Source: DUPU01 sp050952465
GTDB taxonomy: Bacteria > Bacillota > Dehalobacteriia > Dehalobacteriales > Dehalobacteriaceae
Length of the DNA stretch: 64,000 nt
Assembly (NCBI GenBank): GCA_050952465.1
Contig: JBMNKZ010000006.1
Span: forward strand, 168,958 to 232,957
Reading direction: 5' to 3'
The position numbers and the translations under genes are program-made. Each line of letters starts with the position of its first letter. The stretch's first letter is position 1. Shown here one piece after another: positions 8,157-18,233 of this stretch. The notes under the pieces are model-generated. The model made no database searches. It was not told where the DNA came from and saw only the letters and a program-made list of their open reading frames with translations.

Positions 8157-8246
8157 TTGACTTCACTCAGGGCAAACTGGCTGAAAGGCCGGGGCGCAAA
8201 GTCAGGAGTCTAAATCACCGATGGTGATATGATCGTCCGACTGCCG
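8157..8246 (+). promoter_or_regulatory. c-di-GMP-I riboswitch aptamer, copy 2 (first of tandem)
   Basis: CAGGGCAAACTGG, a stem with GAAA loop (CTGGCTGAAAGGCCGG), GGGCGCAAAGTCAGGAG, TCTAAA, a second hairpin (ATCACCGATGGTGATAT) and GACTGCCG follow the class I consensus. In the first stem both strands differ from copy 1 with pairing kept (CTGGC/GCCGG against CATC/GATG), which supports a selected structure. It is followed at once by its own terminator and then by a third aptamer. With 8085-8459 otherwise free of genes, this stretch is a purely regulatory leader. Confidence 0.88.
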
Positions 8247-8273
8247 AAATTAATTTTTCGTGCAGTCTTTTTA
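8239..8273 (+). terminator. Riboswitch-controlled terminator, copy 2
   Basis: GACTGC (8239-8244) and GCAGTC (8262-8267) form the stem, with a run of T after it. The loop is identical to that of copies 1 and 3. The 5' arm overlaps the aptamer end. Confidence 0.8.
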
Positions 8274-8310
8274 TTTATATTTAAAGAATTTTGTAAGAAA
8301 ATTTTATAAT

Positions 8311-8401
8311 TTGACTTCGTTCAGGGCAAACCATCTGAAAGGATGGGGCGCAAAGTCAGGAATCTAAATCATCTGAAGGTGATATGATTGTCCGACTGCC
8401 G
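8311..8401 (+). promoter_or_regulatory. c-di-GMP-I riboswitch aptamer, copy 3 (second of tandem)
   Basis: TTCAGGGCAAACC, the GAAA-capped CATCTGAAAGGATG stem, GGCGCAAAGTCAGGAA, TCTAAA, a second hairpin (ATCATCTGAAGGTGATAT) and GACTGCCG repeat the class I pattern. It starts 38 bases after the end of terminator 2 and has its own terminator, giving two complete switches in series upstream of the gene at 8460. Serial switches of the same class are known to sharpen or deepen ligand response. Which applies here cannot be read from sequence. Confidence 0.88.
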
Positions 8402-8429
8402 AAATTAATTTTTCGTGCAGTCTTTTTTT
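8394..8429 (+). terminator. Riboswitch-controlled terminator, copy 3
   Basis: GACTGC (8394-8399) pairs with GCAGTC (8417-8422), followed by eight T. It sits 30 bases before the start codon at 8460. Confidence 0.82.
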
Positions 8430-8459
8430 ATTAGCTTGAATGTGAAAGGTGGTGGGAAA

Positions 8460-9002
8460 ATGAATATAAAACTAAGACATATTTTATTATATCTTTTTAT
8501 CATATCAGTAGCCGCCATGGGCATTTCATTTTCCCGTTTCAGCACCACCTTAACTAATTCCGGAGCGGAAAGTACCGTACCGGATATTGAGTTTTCCACT
8601 TGGGTCCTGGATCATGAAGCAACCTCCGTTGTTTTGGAAAATATGAAACCGGGCGATGTTAAAACCATTGACATTTGGGTGAGGAATTGGGAAGATAATG
8701 GGGGAGAAAGAAAAATAAGCAGTTATAGCCAAAGCTTTAACCTGGAACTGGAAACTACAGGGAACCTTCCTTTAGAATTTACCTTGACGGAAAGCCCTGG
8801 AGGAGGAGATCTATTTCACTTTGACTCTTACCGCTATCTTAGTCTTGACCGGGAGTTTTCGGCCAAAACAGAAGAAACAAAAGAGTTTACCCTAATTATT
8901 TCCTGGCCGGAGAGCTTTAATGGCGATCAATACAAGAACGAGATTGATTATCTGGAGCTTAGAATAAAAGCGGTGCAAATTGAATCAGAACTGCCTGAAT
9001 AG
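8460..9002 (+). CDS. Small secreted TasA/camelysin-like subunit
   Basis: 180 residues, starting at the ATG behind AAAGGTGGTGG. Earlier in-frame starts lie inside the terminator and are not used. The SipW-like signal is MNIKLRHILLYLFIISVAA, then SFSRFSTTLTNSG, with the mature protein starting near residue 25. The body has MKPGDVKTIDIWVRNW, typical of the TasA/CalY beta-sandwich edge, and a late ETKEFTLIISWPESFN with LELRIKAVQ as terminal strand. There are no Cys residues. It is the first gene after the tandem riboswitches and so the most tightly c-di-GMP-controlled product. It is a probable secreted fibre or surface subunit. Confidence 0.72.
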   Translation: MNIKLRHILLYLFIISVAAMGISFSRFSTTLTNSGAESTVPDIEFSTWVLDHEATSVVLENMKPGDVKTIDIWVRNWEDNGGERKISSYSQSFNLELETTGNLPLEFTLTESPGGGDLFHFDSYRYLSLDREFSAKTEETKEFTLIISWPESFNGDQYKNEIDYLELRIKAVQIESELPE

Positions 9003-9095
9003 ATAAGTTGATCCTTTGGATAGATGGTTCCTGATATTATAGGTTGTGATAACTCAAGTTTTGAAGCTCTAGTGCCCGGCAGAAGGGGGGAAGTC

Positions 9096-9894
9096 ATGGG
9101 TTTTCAAAATTTTTTAAGAATAAATGGCCTAAATTTACCAGTACCCTTGGCATTACCCTGGCTTTAGTGGTGATGTTTTCTACTGTTGCTTTGGCTATCT
9201 ACATACATAAGGCTACTCTTAATACTTATATTGCTACTGCCGAGGAGGATTTCTATTTTACCAGTGACCTTTTGACAGATGCAGAAACCATCCCCACCTA
9301 TCAAATTGTTCATGATTGGGAAACTGATGATACGGCAACCATCAGCTTTAAGCTAAAAATTATTACAGCCCACTAAACATATCCAATAGCAACATATCAT
9401 ATTCCATTACTGCCACCGTCCAAGAAGACAATGTGAACGGGCCCGGGGGTACCATTACAGGTAAAACTAAAAATGAAGTCTTGATAGAGCTGCCGGTTTC
9501 TAAACCTGCATCTTTCGATACTAAAAGCACTTTACCGGTCATGGTAACGGCAGCCTCCAATTCCCCCTACAAAAAAACCTTGCAGGGTAAATTTATCATT
9601 ACCCCGGCTATATCATGTCAGATGGCGGAAAACCAAGAGTCTCCGGTCGCTATCCTCACGATTACCCTGGCTCAGAGTGCGGAACTTACCAGAGATGTTG
9701 TAATTACCTGGCCGGAGGGTGCCGCACCGGATATGACCAATCCCATTGTGATGGCTGCGGTTGATGCAAACACTATTGATTTAGCAAACAAAAATCTGAC
9801 CACTACCCTTAATACCGGTGCTATCTATGAGCTGGTCTTTTTTAAGGATCAGGGGGAGCTTAACTATACAGGTGTTACAGTGGCAGGATTTTAG
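9096..9894 (+). pseudogene. Secreted surface subunit, two single-base frameshifts
   Basis: The start ATG follows AGAAGGGGGGAAG. One base is missing in the T run at 9110-9115. Restored, the chain reads MGFQNFFKNKWPKFTSTL, then a hydrophobic signal or anchor (about 18-37), AIYIHKATLNTY and FYFTSDLLTD. A second single-base loss near 9374-9377 (CAC-TAA) joins it to NISNSNISYSITATVQED and on to a normal stop at 9892-9894. The product would be about 265 residues, secreted and beta-rich, without a domain I can name. The two shifts leave all other codons sensible, which argues for very recent damage or sequence error. It lies directly after the fibre gene at 8460 on the same transcript. Confidence 0.6.
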
Positions 9895-9905
9895 GGAGAA
9901 TGATT

Positions 9906-12816
9906 ATGGACCAGATTACGATAAGTAAAGAAAATAAATTTAATAACCCCTTTGCAGATAATTTACTAAGGGCCATATTTTTTATTGTCATTTTTTCTTT
10001 ATCCCTTTTAAGTACGATTACCGCCTATGGGGCAAGCAATTTATGGGACGGATCTACCGCTTCAGGTTTTGCCGGAGGGACGGGAACGGAAGCTGACCCC
10101 TATTTAATCAGCACCGGGGAACAGCTGGCTTTTTATCCCAGCAGGTGAACAAGGCTAGCGGTAATATCACCTATGAAGGTAAATATATCAAGCTTACCCA
10201 GGATATCCTTCTAAATGAAATGAATCCTGACGGCACCTTTAAATCCGGTTCACCAAGGGCAGTTTCCCAGTATTGGCAGTCCAAGCAAACCCTTTGTAGG
10301 GGTATTTGACGGTGGCGGGTTTGAAATCATCGGCCTGTATGTTAATTCAGGCTGGCATGAATATAGGGGATTGTTTGGTTATGCCGGAACCGGGAGTGTG
10401 ATCAAGGACTTAAGGGTTTCAGGGAGTATTTACGGAACGCAGAGGACCGGTAGTATTGCCGGTTACACTGACGGGACAATCATCGGGTGTGTTGTTAGCA
10501 GTAAGGTGACTCCCGCCGGCGGAGTAGACTATCATGGAGGAATTGCGGGTTATGCCGGTGTTAACAGTATCATCAGTAATTGCACTGCTTCTGGAACGGT
10601 AGAGGGACAAAATAATGTGGGAGGAATCGTTGGCTACACTGAAGGTAAAATTACAGCATGTAATAGTAATAATGCCGTAACAGGAGTTTCGAAGGTAGGG
10701 GGGATCGCCGGTTATGCCGCCGGAACCGGGGCTGAAATAAGTGATTGTGAATTTTCCGGAACTGCATATGGAAACTCGGAATGTATCGGAGGAATAGCCG
10801 GAAAAACTGAAGGGCTAATCACCGGATGTTACGTGAACGCTACTATAGAAGGATCTAGTGGTACTGTAGGAGGCGTAGCCGGAGAAGCTACCGGAGCGTT
10901 TAGCACCATTAGCAACTGCACAATTTCTGGAACGGTTAAAGCCATCGGCGGATATGGCTATGTGGGTGGAGTGGCAGGTAAGGCAGATGGAAAGATCACC
11001 GGGTGTACCTGTGAATGCTCAGTGACAGGAAATGGCCAGCATTACGTTGGGGGTATCGTGGGAAGTGCCGGTACCGATAGTGAGGTTAGTAACTCCTCCT
11101 CTTCCGGTAATATAGCGGGGATCAATAAGGTGGGTGGTATTGCCGGTTACACGGACGGCGAGATTAAGATTTGTATAAATACCGGTAATGTGAACGGGAG
11201 TAGCGGCCATACGGGAGGTGTGGCCGGGGAAACCGGTAATAACAGTAGCGTAAGCAATAGCTTTAATTCGGGAGCTATTTATGGCGGTGGTCAAGGTAGC
11301 ACTGGCGGTATCGTGGGTCATGTAAGCTCTGGCTCAATTGTCCATCATAATCTTAATAAGGGAACGATTGATGGTGCGAACCCTAAGGGGAGTGTGATCG
11401 GAAATGCCATTGATGAAGATAATGCTTGGAATAACTATTACTATGATTACGAAGGTGCTCCGGGGGCACAAACAGCGGTGACATCTTGGATGATGATGGT
11501 GCCGTTCCTATTGGTGACCTGACCTGGGATGAAATTCAAGAACTTTTGAATGGAAATAATAATCCTGATGGAGATGATGTTTGGAATCCGGATTTGGACG
11601 ATGATGGAGTTCCGAAGCCGGGATCAGGTTCTTCATTTAAAGTTCTTCATTCAGTGATCAAAGAAGGCAGACATTTTTCTGCAGCGTTGTTGGGATCCGG
11701 CACTACGACTACTGTTACTTCAGAAAGTGTTTTTACAGTATTTTTTCGCCTTGGATATGATATAAGCTGTAACCCTGAAGACCAGACCCTGATACTAAAA
11801 AACAATAATGATGAGGTAATGCCGTTTCCGGTGGGAACCTCAATTATTATGCTGGCAGGGGACTCGTATTATTATATTAACTTAACCGTATCGGCAGCTT
11901 CAATCAAATTGGGTGATTTTATTAAGATGGAAGCACTGTTGAGCACTATATTTCTCTGCCGGCAGTGGAAGGGAGGTCAAAGAGTATCTGTTTATTTTTG
12001 ATTTCTCTAAAATTGCAACAGAGAATCAAATTCCAGGTGGTGCATATAGTATGAGCTAACCACCCCTAACGGGGGCTATTCCGGCACATTACCGGTTATT
12101 ACGGTTACCGGCAAAAACAGCTATGATTTTTCCGTAAACGCTGCTGCCGATATGTTTACAATAAATTTTAATAAAATTCCTGTTCCCGGTTATGACTATA
12201 AAACGGACGGAAAAATATTTGCGTACGAGTTTTACCTGGAAAATCAAAGCGGAACAGAGAAAATTCCTTTGCCCGTAGGGACCAAGGTAAATGGCACCTG
12301 CATTTCTGCTATCTTGCCCTATACCCTTGTCCCGGCATCCTTTGGGGATACCCACCATCACTTTGGATATGTCGGAATGCGTGCATCCCATTCCTCAAGG
12401 AACTTATGCCCTAAAGGTTACAACCTATGCCTGTGGGGATATCTTAAACCCGCGGAATGGTTATGTCCTGGCGAATGATACAGCAAATAATTACTCTCAG
12501 CGAGCCGATTATCTATGCCATTAAGGCTAAGGTTAATACAAAAGTTTTTGACCGCGGTCTTCATCTCCGATTCCTGTGGATTTTACGATCCAAACCTTAC
12601 CTTTAGGCTCAAATAACATAAAACCAACTCTGCAGCGCAAGTACGGGACGGTTTATGTAAATAAGGGGGAAGTGGATTTTACCATCGATGAGGGAAGGGT
12701 GACTTTATACCTACCGGAGAAGAGTCCCAAAGGAACCTATCGTTTTATACTAACTCTCTTTGACGGAAGCGGAACCGCAAAAAGCAGAGGCGGCCCAAAA
12801 TGTAATTATTAAATAG
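9906..12816 (+). pseudogene. Large GLUG-repeat surface protein, about ten frameshifts
   Basis: Restored, this is a secreted protein of about 970 residues: signal (about 15-45), a start domain NLWDGSTASGFAGGTGTEADP with YLISTGEQLAF (seen before repeat adhesins), then at 10371-11450 about ten GLUG repeats such as VGGIAGYTDGxIxxC, spaced about 33-36 residues, which build a beta-solenoid. An acidic linker (11500-11640) and two or more beta-sandwich domains follow. Frame changes of one base occur near 10133, 10262, 11483, 11938, 11981, 12057, 12300-12355, 12500, 12560 and 12780. Between them the frames have no stop. The start with spacing to GGGAG is 9906. It is a probable adhesin or matrix protein, last gene of the tandem-riboswitch operon. 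Confidence 0.6.
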
Positions 12817-12840
12817 GTAAATGTGTATTTACCTGCAACT

Positions 12841-12871
12841 AAACTCATAGTTTTTACTATGAGTTTTTATT
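12841..12871 (+). terminator. Terminator after the adhesin gene
   Basis: AAACTCATAG (12841-12850) and CTATGAGTTT (12857-12866) form a perfect 10-bp stem with a T-rich tail. It closes the second riboswitch operon and separates it from the type IV pilus genes. Confidence 0.9.
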
Positions 12872-12979
12872 ATTGGCAGGAATATGAATAAAATAGTAGA
12901 ATCTTCTATTTATTGTAGTTTATTAGGTAATTTTTAGAGTAAGCGTTTAAAGTTAAATTTGCAGCTAAGGAGATCCACA

Positions 12980-14528
12980 ATGGATAAGGCGAAGGATAAA
13001 TTAGGAAGATCTACTAATAAATGCGGGAATTATTAATAAGGCTCAAATAAAAGATGTTAGTAAATTAGTACCCGAGACATTAATAAAGCAGCATCGGGTT
13101 GTCCCAATAAAAAGGGAAGGAAACAAACTAATAGTAGCCATGATTGATCCAAAAAACTTAGTAGTTTTGGACGATTTACATCTAGCAACCGGGCTTCAAA
13201 TAGAACCCATTAAGGCTACGGAACAGGAAATTGATGCCGCTATTAAAAAACTTTTTGGTTTTCAGGATTTGGTTAATCAAGCCATTCTTGAATTTAATGA
13301 GCAGCCAACCGCCAATGTGGAATCATTCAATTTGGAGGATGTTGGCGGTTCCTCTGGTAATGAGGTTCCTATCGTTCGTATTGTTAATTCCTTAATCAAG
13401 CATGCAGTTCAGGACAGAGCCAGTGATATCCACATTGAGCCAAGGGCTAATGATTTGCGGGTTCGTTATCGCATTGACGGCGTGTTAAAGGATGTCTTAG
13501 TTCTGCCGAAGCAGTCCCATGCCTCTATTGTTTCCCGCATCAAGATCATGGGAGATATGGACATTGCCGAAAGAAGGATTCCTTTAGACGGAAGGTTCCA
13601 GGTAAAAATAGGTAAAAAGGAAGTTGACCTAAGGGTGTCAACCATCCCTACTATATTTGGGGAAAAGGTGGTCATCCGGATTTTAGATAAAAGTGGCGTT
13701 GTGGTAACACTGGATAAACTAGGGCTTTCCCCGGAGGTTTTGCCAATTTACCGGCAGATGATTCGTCGTTCCTATGGCATTATTTTAATTACCGGTCCCA
13801 CCGGATCGGGGAAAACAACAACCTTATATTCTACCGTGTCGGAAATCAGTTCACCTGAAAAGAACATCGTGACTATCGAAGACCCTGTGGAATATGTTTT
13901 GGATGATATTAACCAAATTAGGGTTAATACGAAGGCTGGATTAACCTTCGCCAGCGGTTTAAAGGCTATTCTTAGGCAAGACCCGGATATTTTACTTGTT
14001 GGGGAAATCCGGGACGGGGAAACAGCCAGTATAGCGGTACGTGCAGCAACTACCGGTCACTTGGTTTTGAGCACTTTGCATACTAATGATGCTGCAGGTG
14101 CTTTACCTAGATTAGTGGATATGGGAGTAGAACCCTTTTTAGTTGCCTCCACCGTAATTGGGGTTATGGCCCAACGCTTGGTGCGCTTGATTTGTCCTTT
14201 ATGCAAGGAGTCCTATGAACTGGATGATGATAGTATTGAACGGAAATTTCTCAATATTCCCAGCGGACAGCCGGTAGAATTATACAGGGGCATCGGGTGT
14301 CCCCCATTGTAGGCTATACCGGATACCGGGGGAGAATGGCGATACAGGAACTTCTTTCCATTACAGAACAGCAGCAGCAATTAATTATGAGCCGATCCTC
14401 AGCAGATAAAATTAAAAACTCCGCTATCGACCAGGGGATGATAACTTTAACCCAAGATGGAATTCAAAAGGCTCTGCAAGGATTAACTACTGTTGATGAA
14501 GTTATGGCGGGTAGCTACCACTACCTGA
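12980..14528 (+). pseudogene. pilB: Type IV pilus extension ATPase PilB, four frameshifts
   Basis: PilB is the cytoplasmic hexameric ATPase that drives pilus extension. Behind AAGGAG the chain starts MDKAKDKLG. One extra base near 13005 shifts to DLLINAGIINKAQIKDVSKL, the N-terminal T2SSE domain. The long middle frame holds SDIHIEPR, Walker A GPTGSGKTTT, the Asp box, Walker B DPDILLVGEIRD and the His box STLHTNDA. Two extra C residues near 14303 and 14313 break the zinc-binding CPHC-RYTGYRGR motif. A fourth extra base near 14507 hides the natural end DEVMRVATTT. All four are +1. The catalytic part is intact, but as written no full protein can be made. Confidence 0.85.
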
Positions 14529-14619
14529 TTATAGCGAGCCATGGACGGTTCGTCGTCTACGGAGGGCAGCGGTAATTATATATTCATTGTATAAAACTTA
14601 TTAAGGGGTAAGATGTATT

Positions 14620-15660
14620 ATGAACATTAAAGAAATTCTCAGTGCCGCAAAAGAGAAGGAAAGCATCTGACGTACATTTGACCGTGGGGCGTCCCCCAGT
14701 TTTCAGGCTTCTGGGGGAACTCTATCCCCAGGGAGAATGGAAGGTATTAACCCCTGAAGATACAGAATTATTGAGCCGGGAAATGTTTGATGAGCGACTG
14801 TCTAATCTGATGGCTGAAAAGGGAGAAGTGGACTTTGCCTATAGCATTCCCGGAGTAAGCCGGTTTAGGGGTGAATGTCTTTAAGCAGAGAAACCATTTT
14901 TCAGCGGTCACCCGTATTATTAATTCAGAAATCTTAAGTATTTCCCAGTTGAATCTGCCTAAGGTAACAGAAAATCTTTGTAGAAAAGCCCGCGGTCTGG
15001 TGTTGGTAACTGGTTCTACCGGTAGCGGTAAATCAACTACATTAGCCGCGATGATTGACCTGATTAATACAGAATCCAGAAAACATATTTTAACGTTGGA
15101 AGATCCGATAGAATATTTGCACACTCATAAAAAAAGTATCGTAAACCAAAGGGAAGTGGGGAGCGATACTCAGTCTTTCGCTGATGGGCTTCGGGCAGCC
15201 TTCAGGGAGGATCCTGATGTAATTATGGTTGGCGAAATGCGTGATCCGGAAACCATTGCCATAGCAGTAACGGCGGCGGAGACAGGGCAACCTGGTCTTT
15301 GCCACTCTCCATACATCCAGTGCCGCCGAAACTGTGGAGAGAATTATTGATGTTTTTCCGCCCCATCAGCAGCAGCAGATAAGGATGCAGTTATCAGCTA
15401 CTATCCAGGGAATTATCTCTCAAACCCTGCTTAAGAAAGCCGACGGAAAGGGGCGGGTGGTGGCAGCGGAAATTATGATAGGCACTCCGGCCATTCGAAG
15501 TTTAATTCGGGAAGGAAAGACCCACCAGTTAAATTCTATGATTCAAACCGGCGGCCAATTTGGTATGCAGACTTTGGAAGCAGCATTAAGAAAACTTATC
15601 CAGAGCGGTCAGATTACCCCGAGAAGAAGCTATGACCCAGGATATAAATATATAAATTAA
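14620..15660 (+). pseudogene. pilT: Pilus retraction ATPase PilT, three frameshifts
   Basis: PilT disassembles the pilus and powers twitching. ATG follows AAGGGG. The chain reads MNIKEILSAAKEK. One extra base near 14658 leads to ASDVHLTVGRPPVFRLLGEL. An extra G in 14868-14871 breaks SRFRVNVFKQRNHFSAV. The next frame has Walker A GSTGSGKSTT, LEDPIEY and Walker B DPDVIMVGEMRD. An extra base near 15289 breaks AETGHLVFATLHT. The last frame reads SSAAETVERIIDVFPPHQQQ and the PilT C-terminal region. Total length is about 345 residues, normal for the family. All three indels are +1, as in pilB and pilC. Confidence 0.85.
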
Positions 15661-15730
15661 GAACTTGGTCTTAAAATTACGGTTATTTAAGATTGACAGA
15701 GCATCACGAGACAAATGGGGTGCTAAATTA

Positions 15731-16948
15731 ATGGCAGTATACGCCTACAAGGCACGGGATTATTCGGGAAATAAAAATTTCTGGCACGATGGAAGCCGAT
15801 AATGAGCGTATGGTGGTGGAACACCTTAGAAGTCATGATTACATAATAGTCGAAATAGCAGAAAAACGTGTGCATAATTTTGCTAATAAACTGCCCTCAT
15901 TTCAAGCAAAAGTGAAAGCAAAAGATCTGGCCATATTTTGCCGTCAGATGTCAACGCTGATGAATGCTGGGGTGCCTATTGTTAACTGCATTAGAATTCT
16001 TCAGGAGCAAACAGTAAATCCTTCTATGAAATCAGCGTTAAAGGAAGTAGTGGATCATCTGGAGGATGGTAACTCTCTAACAAAATCCCTTCGTTGCTTT
16101 CCCGAAGGTTTTTCCCGAAGTTTTTGTAAATATGGTGGAAACCGGGGAGATCAGCGGCAATATAGACGAGGTAATGGAACGACTCGCAATTAATTATGAA
16201 CGGGAGCATAACATCAAGGAAAAGGTGAAGTCTTCCATGACCTACCCGTTAGTAATTTTGATAGTGGCGATCATCGGTGTCACCGCGATGCTGATATTTG
16301 TCATACCTATGTTGGTTAGGCATGCTGACAGAGAATGGGGCATTGCTGCCTTTGCCCACTCGGATTGTCTTGGGAGCCAGTGATATTGTGAAAAAGTTTT
16401 GGTGGTTTTTCATCATGCTTTTTATTGCGGCTTATTTCGCCATCAAACAAGCTTTTTTAAAAAAGAATATTCGGGAAGTTTATGATAAAACCATATTAAT
16501 TCTACCTATCTTTGGAGAGTTAATTAAAATACTAATTATTAGTCGTTTTGCCCGGGTTTTAGGGAGTATGGTACGTTCCGGAGTGCCTATTGTGGAAGCT
16601 TTGGATACAGTACAACGCACAGTAGGTAATCTGGCGGTTTCCCGGGAAATTGACTTAGCTAAGGAGAGTATCCTACAAGGGAAAGGTATTGCTGAACCAT
16701 TAAAAGCATCGAAGGTGTTTCCTCCTATGGTGGTAAATATGATTGCGGTTGGCGAAGAAAGCGGCGCTTTGGATTCATTGCTGGAAAAGGTGGCCGTTTT
16801 TTATGACCGGGAAGTGGATAACAGGCTGGAGCGTTTGTCAGCTTTAATTGAACCATTGTTAATTGTAGGGTTGGGTGTAATTTTAGGTTTTATGATTATT
16901 GCTATGATGTTGCCTATTTTAGATTTGTCGTCAGGATCAACAATTTAA
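15731..16948 (+). pseudogene. pilC: Type IV pilus inner-membrane platform PilC, three frameshifts
   Basis: PilC (GspF family) is the membrane platform that PilB and PilT act on. The chain starts MAVYAYKARDYSG. An extra base near 15773 leads to ISGTMEADNERMVVEHL. The first T2SSF domain contains CRQMSTLMNAGVPI. An extra T at 16098-16103 breaks FPKVFPEVFVNMVETGE. An extra base near 16320 breaks the loop before LTENGALLPLPTRIVL. The second T2SSF domain (16500-16948) has RFARVLGSMVRSGVPIVEAL, MIAVGEESG and the final hydrophobic segment. About 404 residues when restored, the usual size. The C-terminal half is undamaged, and no gene further downstream is broken. Confidence 0.85.
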
Positions 16949-17008
16949 GTTTCCTAACAATAATTTTAGTTTTGAGAATTAATTAAAAACTAAATGGGAG
17001 GTAAAAAA

Positions 17009-17317
17009 ATGCTTCAAAAAATACGCAAAATAATGAAGTATGATAAAGGTTTTACCTTAATCGAGTTGGTAGTAGTTGTGGTTATTCTTGGTATTCTAGC
17101 TGCCATTGCAATTCCTCGGTTTACTGACAGAAGGAGTGAAGCAGAACAAACAGCCGTTGAGGCTGATATCAAAATCCTACAAAATGCGGTAGACATGTAT
17201 TATATCGATAAAGAAACATGGCCGGCAACAAATCTAAGTGACTTATATCCTGACTATGTAAGTGAGGTGCCTTCTGGCTATCAGCATACAAATGGTGTTG
17301 TTTCTAAAGCTCCGTAA
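17009..17317 (+). CDS. pilA: Major type IV pilin
   Basis: 102 residues. The prepilin leader MLQKIRKIMKYDKG is followed by FTLIELVVVVVILGILAAIA with the G/F cleavage site and Glu at +5. The leader is cleaved and N-methylated by PilD. The mature head is short (about 65 residues) with DLYPDYVSEVPSG near the end, as in small clostridial pilins and GspG-like proteins. I choose the ATG at 17009, seven bases after GGGAGG. The ATG at 16994 would include the ribosome-binding site in the coding region. It is the first intact gene after the broken pilB-pilT-pilC and was probably the major subunit. Confidence 0.88.
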   Translation: MLQKIRKIMKYDKGFTLIELVVVVVILGILAAIAIPRFTDRRSEAEQTAVEADIKILQNAVDMYYIDKETWPATNLSDLYPDYVSEVPSGYQHTNGVVSKAP

Positions 17318-17388
17318 AACGTGTATTTTTGAAGACCCCTGAATTGGTCTGTCAAACCATATATTTTAGCTTATATTTGAGGTGAACA

Positions 17389-18138
17389 ATGAATTTTCTT
17401 ATAATCTTTGTTTTAGGCCTAATTATCGGAAGCTTCAATAACCTTTGTATTGACCGGATTCCTCGGGGGGAATCCATTATTTTTCCACCCAGCCGTTGTG
17501 AGAACTGTGGGGAAAGACTAAAACCAATTGATCTAATTCCCGTACTCAGTTATTTCTTTCTTCAGAGGAAATGCCGCCATTGCCATGCTTCTCTTTCTTG
17601 GCGCGATCCGGTTATTGAAATCTTAACAGGACTACTTTTTGTTATTATTTATTACTGTTTTCCTTCAGTAGAAAGGTTTTTACCTTATGTTACTTTTGGG
17701 TCAATTTTAGTAATAATTTCTTTTATTGACTTAGACTGTTTCCGCATACCGGATTCCTTGATTATTACAGGTCTCATTATCGGTACAGGTTTTAATATAT
17801 TTTTTTATTTCATTTATTGGTCTCAAGCTATAATAGGATTTTTGGTAGGAGGGGGTACCCTTTTACTGATTGCCCTTGCCAGTGGAGGCGGTATGGGGGG
17901 AGGAGATATTAAACTAGGGGCAATGATCGGTTTTTATCTTGGCTGGCAGGGTTTTCTGCTCACTTTATTTTTGGGAGCACTATTTGCATCTATCGTAGGT
18001 ATCTTTTGTATTATAAGCAAAAAGAAATCCAAGAAAGATGCCATTCCTTTTGGACCATTTTTATCTATGGGAGCGATCATTAACTTAATTTTGGGTGGGA
18101 AGCTAATTAATTATTACATATTAACATTTTTCTTTTAG
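17389..18138 (+). CDS. pilD: Prepilin peptidase and N-methyltransferase
   Basis: 249 residues, polytopic membrane aspartic protease that removes prepilin leaders and methylates the new N-terminus. The N-terminal methylase-type domain has CENC and CRHC, the four zinc-binding Cys of the bifunctional form. The catalytic Asp residues are in FIDLDCFRIPD and GGGMGGGDIKLG (GxGD motif). About seven to eight hydrophobic segments are visible. GAGGTG precedes the ATG. It serves the pilin at 17009 and the minor pilins that follow, all of which have PilD sites. Confidence 0.93.
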   Translation: MNFLIIFVLGLIIGSFNNLCIDRIPRGESIIFPPSRCENCGERLKPIDLIPVLSYFFLQRKCRHCHASLSWRDPVIEILTGLLFVIIYYCFPSVERFLPYVTFGSILVIISFIDLDCFRIPDSLIITGLIIGTGFNIFFYFIYWSQAIIGFLVGGGTLLLIALASGGGMGGGDIKLGAMIGFYLGWQGFLLTLFLGALFASIVGIFCIISKKKSKKDAIPFGPFLSMGAIINLILGGKLINYYILTFFF

Positions 18139-18233
18139 TTTTTTAATACTAATAAAATAACTATGTCAATAAATGGAGGAATCATAAGAAAAATATAGAA
18201 TTATTAGATTAAAAACCCAGAGGGATTAACAGC

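Noticed and set aside
8305..8310. TATAAT as a separate promoter for the third riboswitch
   Set aside because: No -35 at proper spacing was found and the start would fall inside the aptamer, which would destroy it.
8415..8459. Earlier in-frame start for the gene at 8460
   Set aside because: It would begin inside the riboswitch terminator. The ATG at 8460 has a good ribosome-binding site and gives a normal signal peptide.
9096..9376. Programmed frameshifting at the T run near 9110-9115
   Set aside because: More than twenty shifts in five genes, mostly outside slippery sequences and without downstream stems, cannot all be programmed. Sequence error or decay is simpler.
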